NCBI GenBank assembly: GCA_026988195.1
Contig: JALSLS010000374.1
Coordinates: 1-9,756 of the forward strand
Source: Methylomonas sp.
GTDB taxonomy: Bacteria; Pseudomonadota; Gammaproteobacteria; Methylococcales; Methylomonadaceae
Direction of reading: 5' to 3'
Length of the DNA: 9,756 nucleotides
The position numbers were made by a program, and so were the translations under genes. Shown piece by piece: positions 6,215-9,756 of the stretch. The notes under the pieces are model-generated. The model saw nothing but the letters and a program-made list of their open reading frames with translations. It was not told the origin of the DNA and did not search any database. The number at the start of each line of letters is the position of its first letter. Within the stretch, counting starts at the first letter, position 1.

Positions 6215-7009
6215 ATGAGACGGCTCTTTATTGTAATTATTCTAATTTCGTTAGTAGCTTGTGCAACGCCTGCACAACGGTTTAATCAGCATGCATTAGA
6301 CTTGGGGTTTAAATCTGAAAAGGTTGATTCTGCACAATTTCAGCATAGGGTGTTTTTATCTAAAAATATAAGCGATGGTGAAATTTTACATGTCTATTTA
6401 GACGGTGATGGTACGCCTTGGGAAAGAAACCGTTGGATAGCTGATGACCCAAGTGCTAGAAACCCTTTGATTTTAAACTTAATGAATCAGGACAAGATGC
6501 CTTCTATCTTACTTGGTCGTCCTTGTTATTATGGGTTTAATCAGGCTATGGAATGTGATAGTAAATATTGGACATCGCATCGTTATTCTAAACAAGTTAT
6601 TGATAGCATGGCTCACGCTTTAAACAAATGGCTAGGGGCGCATAATTTTAAAGAAATTGTTCTCATTGGGTACAGTGGTGGAGGGACTATAGCGATATTA
6701 ATGGCAGGTAAAATAAATAATATATCAACGGTTGTGACCGTGGCTGCAAATCTAGATGTTGCTAGATGGAGTGAATTTCATGGCTACTCTGCATTAAAAG
6801 ATTCTTTAAATCCTACAGGTCAGGTTGCTTTGGATGTGAGTATTAAGCAAATTCATTTTGCGGGTAAAGATGATGAGGTTGTCCCTTTATTTATTATTAA
6901 AGAATATGCAGATAGCCAAAAAAATGCAAAATTTTTTGAGATGGCTGGTAAAGATCATGTTTGCTGTTGGCAAGAGGGTTGGCCGAGAATGTTAAAGCTT
7001 ATGGAGTAG
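6215..7009 (+). CDS. Alpha/beta hydrolase lipoprotein
   Basis: This is a 264-residue predicted lipoprotein with an alpha/beta-hydrolase fold and unknown substrate. The N-terminus MRR plus a hydrophobic stretch ends in a lipobox LVAC with Cys16, so it is probably anchored in the envelope facing the periplasm. The nucleophile elbow is GYSGGG (152-157, Ser154). Asp219 or Asp220 in AGKDDEVVP and His248 in GKDHVCCW complete a plausible triad. Conserved-looking blocks are YLDGDGTPW (61-69), GRPCYYG (101-107) and YWTSHRYS (118-125). Cys104 and Cys114 could form a disulfide. The ATG start follows a weak AGGCAG. The TAG stop lies inside a hairpin (7006-7083). The neighbours give no hint of pathway, and esterase or lipase activity is only a guess. 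Confidence 0.8.
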   Translation: MRRLFIVIILISLVACATPAQRFNQHALDLGFKSEKVDSAQFQHRVFLSKNISDGEILHVYLDGDGTPWERNRWIADDPSARNPLILNLMNQDKMPSILLGRPCYYGFNQAMECDSKYWTSHRYSKQVIDSMAHALNKWLGAHNFKEIVLIGYSGGGTIAILMAGKINNISTVVTVAANLDVARWSEFHGYSALKDSLNPTGQVALDVSIKQIHFAGKDDEVVPLFIIKEYADSQKNAKFFEMAGKDHVCCWQEGWPRMLKLME

Positions 7010-7083
7010 GAGGGGGCAGGCGACATATTGACACCTATGTGCTTCGCCTCTTGAAATCGTCTCCTCAGCAATAAAAATCCTAC
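7006..7083. repeat. Hairpin repeat overlapping the lipoprotein stop codon
   Basis: GTAGGA (7006-7011) and TCCTAC (7078-7083) are inverted outer arms. Inside, AGGCGACATA (7018-7027) pairs with TATGT (7036-7040) and CGCCT (7045-7049) with a GCTT bulge. The TAG stop of the hydrolase (7007-7009) is part of the outer arm. There is no T-run after it. The GTAGGA/TCCTAC ends recall the REP units elsewhere in the window, so a diverged REP-like doublet is possible. Confidence 0.5.
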
Positions 7084-7140
7084 GAAAGCCTAATATATTT
7101 AATCCGAAAAGTAACATAAAAACAACAGTGTTTGTTTTTA

Positions 7141-7149
7141 TGCTACACT
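7141..7149 (+). promoter_or_regulatory. Candidate extended -10 of the beta-barrel gene
   Basis: TGC directly followed by TACACT (7144-7149) resembles an extended -10 (TGn plus a -10 hexamer matching 4 of 6). It lies 25 bp upstream of the ATG at 7175. No good -35 is present, which extended -10 promoters tolerate. The assignment is tentative. Confidence 0.3.
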
Positions 7150-7174
7150 AGCGGTCAAAGTATAGGGGAAGTAT

Positions 7175-8221
7175 ATGAAATTTAAAAGTGTATGTGTAAC
7201 GTTTGTTTCGCTGGTTATAGTAAGCACGGTAGCTATGGCTGTTCAAGTTGGTAGTACAGTTAGTACGCCAGCTGATTGTACAGCAGCTGGGTTAGGGCAT
7301 AAACTTGTACCATCACAAATATCAGGTTTTCCTGATGTTGTCTGTACAGCTGCCGAGAGTGCTGTTGCCGATAGCTCCGCTGCTTCACAACGTAACAGAA
7401 CTCATGCAGTAATTACCTTGCAACACATACTATTTGCAGCTCCTGAGCTTTGGGGTATAGATTCAGCAAGTACTGATAACAAAATGGCGGCCTCTTCTGA
7501 TAAAAATTCTAAATTGTCTTTTTGGGGAAACAGTAATTTAACGCAAATTTCTGAAGAGCAAGGTCCTCACGTTGATACTGATATTTATCAATTCACTGCA
7601 GGTTTTGATAAGGCAGTGGGTAATGCATTTTTTGGGGCTTCTTTAGCTTATGCCCATACTGAAGATGAGCAGGGAACAACAACTTCTACCTCTGAAACTG
7701 TTGGTTTTACACCGTATGCAGCTTATAAAATAAATGATTATTTATTTGTTTCAGGTTTAGCAGGTTATATGTACACACATACTAATGCTGTTAATGGTGG
7801 GAGTGATTTAGATACCCATGATTATTTAACAGAAGGTAATCTTAATGCCTTTAAAGTGATCAATTCATTTATTTTAAAAGCTCGTATTGGGGTGCGCTAT
7901 AAACACACCATTACTTCACCTGAGATTGGGGTAGCTGGTAGAGATAATTCATTTGATGAATTAATCTGGGTTGGTGATGGTGAAATTGGATATCTAGTGA
8001 CTGATAAATTACGCGTCTATACTGGTTTGTTGTATGAATACTATGACCGTGAAGCGAGTGGTGCGAGTTTACGAGTGCGTGATAGTATTGCTTTTATGCG
8101 CTATGGTGCGGAGTATCCAATCAGTCATGATTTAACATTAGGTGCTAGAATTCAACATGATATAAATGAAGAAGATAGTAATTATATTACTGGCAGTATT
8201 AATGCTCGATTAGCCTTCTAA
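7175..8221 (+). CDS. Outer-membrane beta-barrel protein, autotransporter-barrel type
   Basis: This 348-residue protein is predicted to be exported to the outer membrane. A signal peptide (residues 1-22, likely cleaved after VAMA) precedes a small N-terminal region with Cys35 and Cys57, a possible disulfide. From about residue 112 to the end, alternating amphipathic strands typical of the autotransporter beta-domain follow, e.g. FGASLAYAHTE (153-163), LFVSGLAGYMYTHT (190-203), LKARIGVRYKHT (234-245), LRVYTGLLYEYYD (279-291) and TLGARIQHDI (321-330). The chain ends SINARLAF, with the terminal Phe recognised by the BAM machinery. The barrel part, roughly 235 residues, is of family size, but there is hardly any passenger. 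The ATG follows AGGGGAAG (7164-7171). It is a single gene with its own terminator. Its role is unknown, and a plain surface barrel is as likely as a true autotransporter. Confidence 0.8.
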   Translation: MKFKSVCVTFVSLVIVSTVAMAVQVGSTVSTPADCTAAGLGHKLVPSQISGFPDVVCTAAESAVADSSAASQRNRTHAVITLQHILFAAPELWGIDSASTDNKMAASSDKNSKLSFWGNSNLTQISEEQGPHVDTDIYQFTAGFDKAVGNAFFGASLAYAHTEDEQGTTTSTSETVGFTPYAAYKINDYLFVSGLAGYMYTHTNAVNGGSDLDTHDYLTEGNLNAFKVINSFILKARIGVRYKHTITSPEIGVAGRDNSFDELIWVGDGEIGYLVTDKLRVYTGLLYEYYDREASGASLRVRDSIAFMRYGAEYPISHDLTLGARIQHDINEEDSNYITGSINARLAF

Positions 8222-8249
8222 GGCGTGAGAATTTAAAACTGTATTAATT

Positions 8250-8275
8250 AAGCCTCGTGTATCGGGGTTTTTTTA
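8250..8275 (+). terminator. Rho-independent terminator of the beta-barrel gene
   Basis: CCTCG (8253-8257) pairs with CGGGG (8263-8267) using one G-T pair, flanked by AA/TT, and is followed at once by a run of seven or more T (8268-8274). It lies about 30 bp after the stop codon. Confidence 0.75.
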
Positions 8276-8402
8276 TACCTGCTATTTGGCAGTTGTTGGT
8301 GGCCCATTTCTAAAAATAAATACGGTTTTTATTACGGTTAGTGTTAAACGCTTTTGCTTTTTAGTTCTTGGTGACCTTTTGAGAAAAAAGAATTTATGCA
8401 GT
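8276..8402. other. AT-rich intergenic stretch, nothing recognised
   Basis: This is the part of the convergent gap (8222-8624) between the terminator of the beta-barrel gene and the foldback element. I see no coding frame with a start and ribosome binding site and no clear palindrome. Confidence 0.5.
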
Positions 8403-8557
8403 GTAACTATTCAGCATCTTTAGTGCAATGTTTTGTAGGAGTGTCCGCCCTCGGCGCGATTAAAATGATGCTCTTTTCTCTAAAACTTTCAATTACCTTC
8501 GCGCCGAGGGCGGAAGCTCCTACATCATCATTGCCTATTAACAAGCTGAATAGTTAC
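8403..8557. repeat. 155-bp foldback (REP-core, MITE-like) element, intact copy
   Basis: Four nested sets of complementary arms share one centre: GTAACTATTCAGC (8403-8415) with GCTGAATAGTTAC (8545-8557), GCAATG (8425-8430) with CATTGC (8529-8534), TGTAGGAG (8434-8441) with CTCCTACA (8517-8524), and CCGCCCTCGGCGCGA (8445-8459) with its exact complement (8499-8513). A 39-base AT-rich loop lies between. Each core arm starts GTAG and holds its own CGCC/GGCG hairpin, as in GTAG-type REP units arranged as a doublet. A truncated second copy is at 251-352. It sits between convergent genes and could block read-through from both sides. Confidence 0.8.
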
Positions 8558-8624
8558 TATGCTGTGATAGTTTTATTCATATTAATGGCTTGGGGTGCCA
8601 GCCGGTTCAACTGGCAGAGATAAA

Positions 8625-9756
8625 TTATTTTTTTATAGTCAATAAAGGAAAATCTTTTCCCATTGTAAAGGCAGTGGGCTCTTGAGCCGAGCCTAAGAAT
8701 CTTTTAGAGAAAACAGGGATTGTATCGGTTGAAAATTTAACTAACTCATGCGCACTAATTTCGTTGTTTTTTGGCCACCAGTCGGCTTCACCACTCATAC
8801 CTTTTGATAATACATAAGTGAACAGGCCATGCCCTAACTCTGATAATTCAGCGGCTTTCTGATCTTTTCTTGTGGCGGTTATAACTGTAATACCTACTGA
8901 TTTACTCATGTCCCGGCTAAAATGCCGTTGAGAGTTTTGCAATTGTCTAAAGGAGTCAATACTGGCACCTGAATAACAAGCATCAACCATTAATAAAATC
9001 TGCTGTATATTTGAATCAACAAAAATAGAGCTTAATTCGGATGCGGAAATCCCAACACTTTTAAAATAGTTCATGTCAGGCTGAAGAGTCGTTTCATAAG
9101 GTAAAAAGTACCATTCACCATCAATTGAAAGTCCATGGCCAGCAAAGTAAATAGCAAGTACATCATTTGCTGCGCCATTACTTAAGTTGATCAGTTCGGA
9201 CATGATCGCAAGTTTAGTGGCGCTTGAATTATAGAGTTGTCTTTTCTCAATAGAACTAAATTTAGAAAAGTCATTGTTATTTAGACGTTTCAAAATCGAC
9301 TGTGCATCTTTAACACTATAGTCTAGGTTTAGTTGAGCATCTTTATATTGATTAATACCAATAGTGATGATTTTTAGGGTGGGTTTTTTATCCGCTTTAC
9401 TAATTTTAAACGTCACTTCCTTGCTTTGTCCTTCTATCCCCATTTCATTGGATGCAATAACTTTTATAGAGTTTACACCGTTTATAGGTGTTACTTTCAT
9501 TTGCATTGAACGATGTTCTCGGTGGGCTTTTGTAAAGGATTTTTCATTTAAAATAGAGTTTTTTCCAGCAATAGCTTTTGTATTGTGATAAAGATTAACA
9601 TTATTTATGCCGCCCCCTTGACCATAAACCTCAACGGTGAACTCTGTGTAGGTTCCTTTAGATTTAATATCTTTAATAATGATCTCTAATAGAGGGGGTA
9701 AAGAAATCCCTTTTTGTATAGCGGCAGGGTCTTGATTTAAATAGGTCTCTTCTTTT
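8625..9756 (-). CDS. Caspase-family (peptidase C14) protein, 5' end beyond the window
   Basis: The frame stays open from the TAA at 8625-8627 to the right edge, so 376 residues are visible and the N-terminus is missing. The C-terminal part is a caspase-like domain: LKIITIGINQYKD, then DVLAIYFAGHGLS with the catalytic His (codon 9135-9137), then QILLMVDACYSGAS with the catalytic Cys (8976-8978), then TVITATRKDQKA and GHGLFTYVLSKG. Both dyad residues are present, so it is probably an active bacterial metacaspase/orthocaspase-type cysteine peptidase. The roughly 120 residues before it, with VYGQGGGINNVNLYHNTKAI and GVNSIKVIASNEMG, look like an extracellular or Ig-like beta-sandwich segment. In related proteins WD40 repeats often precede this, but that part is not visible. 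An internal Met codon at 9504-9506 is not the start, as the frame continues upstream with family-like sequence. Confidence 0.85.
   Translation of the reverse strand, partial: KEETYLNQDPAAIQKGISLPPLLEIIIKDIKSKGTYTEFTVEVYGQGGGINNVNLYHNTKAIAGKNSILNEKSFTKAHREHRSMQMKVTPINGVNSIKVIASNEMGIEGQSKEVTFKISKADKKPTLKIITIGINQYKDAQLNLDYSVKDAQSILKRLNNNDFSKFSSIEKRQLYNSSATKLAIMSELINLSNGAANDVLAIYFAGHGLSIDGEWYFLPYETTLQPDMNYFKSVGISASELSSIFVDSNIQQILLMVDACYSGASIDSFRQLQNSQRHFSRDMSKSVGITVITATRKDQKAAELSELGHGLFTYVLSKGMSGEADWWPKNNEISAHELVKFSTDTIPVFSKRFLGSAQEPTAFTMGKDFPLLTIKK

Noticed and set aside
251..8557. Repeats considered as a CRISPR array
   Set aside because: The copies are far apart, are palindromic elements of 100-155 bp and have no regular spacers or cas genes.
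8597..8615. Possible terminator hairpin GCCAG...CTGGC downstream of the caspase-family gene
   Set aside because: Only five clean base pairs, and on the minus strand no T-run follows. The T-rich stretch next to it lies on the wrong side.
8396..8623. Open frame of 75 codons on the + strand
   Set aside because: Most of it is the foldback element 8403-8557. There is no ribosome binding site, and the translated product simply follows the repeat arms.
9364..9588. Plus-strand open frame opposite the caspase-family gene
   Set aside because: It is antisense to coding sequence whose family match continues through the whole stretch.

Overview
The window most likely comes from an AT-rich gammaproteobacterial methanotroph (Methylococcales, of the Methylobacter/Methylovulum/Methylomonas kind). 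The main evidence is a complete, tightly packed fhcBADC operon encoding the formyltransferase/hydrolase complex of the methanopterin-linked formaldehyde oxidation pathway, set among short palindromic repeats of the REP/MITE type that I associate with these genomes. The genus is an inference, since there is no rRNA or other phylogenetic marker in the window.

Layout. Positions 1-489 hold no convincing gene. They contain three abutting palindromic elements (hairpin 71-129, a MITE-like element 125-250 with perfect 20-bp inverted ends, and a left-truncated copy of a foldback repeat 251-352), followed by a candidate promoter and a palindromic leader. fhcB, fhcA, fhcD and fhcC follow on the + strand (523-5160) with 2-bp spacing or ATGA overlaps. 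A REP-like doublet (5245-5310) separates them from a monocistronic Uma2-family nuclease-like gene (5403-5966), which has a perfect palindrome just ahead of its ribosome binding site and a strong terminator behind it. Next come a lipoprotein alpha/beta hydrolase (6215-7009) and an outer-membrane beta-barrel protein of autotransporter-barrel type (7175-8221) with its own terminator. A 155-bp foldback element (8403-8557) sits in the convergent gap before a caspase-family protein on the minus strand (8625 to beyond the right edge), which is cut by the window end.

How the genes work together. FhcA, B, C and D form one complex. FhcD transfers the formyl group from formyl-tetrahydromethanopterin to methylofuran, and FhcA hydrolyses the formyl-methylofuran to formate. 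FhcB and FhcC are structural partners descended from the redox enzyme formylmethanofuran dehydrogenase. The genes downstream of the REP doublet show no functional link to this pathway and look like independent single-gene units.

I did not find a convincing undescribed multi-gene system. The most distinctive signal is the repeat architecture: a 155-bp foldback element with 13-bp terminal inverted repeats, intact at 8403-8557 and left-truncated at 251-352 exactly where the MITE-like element begins.
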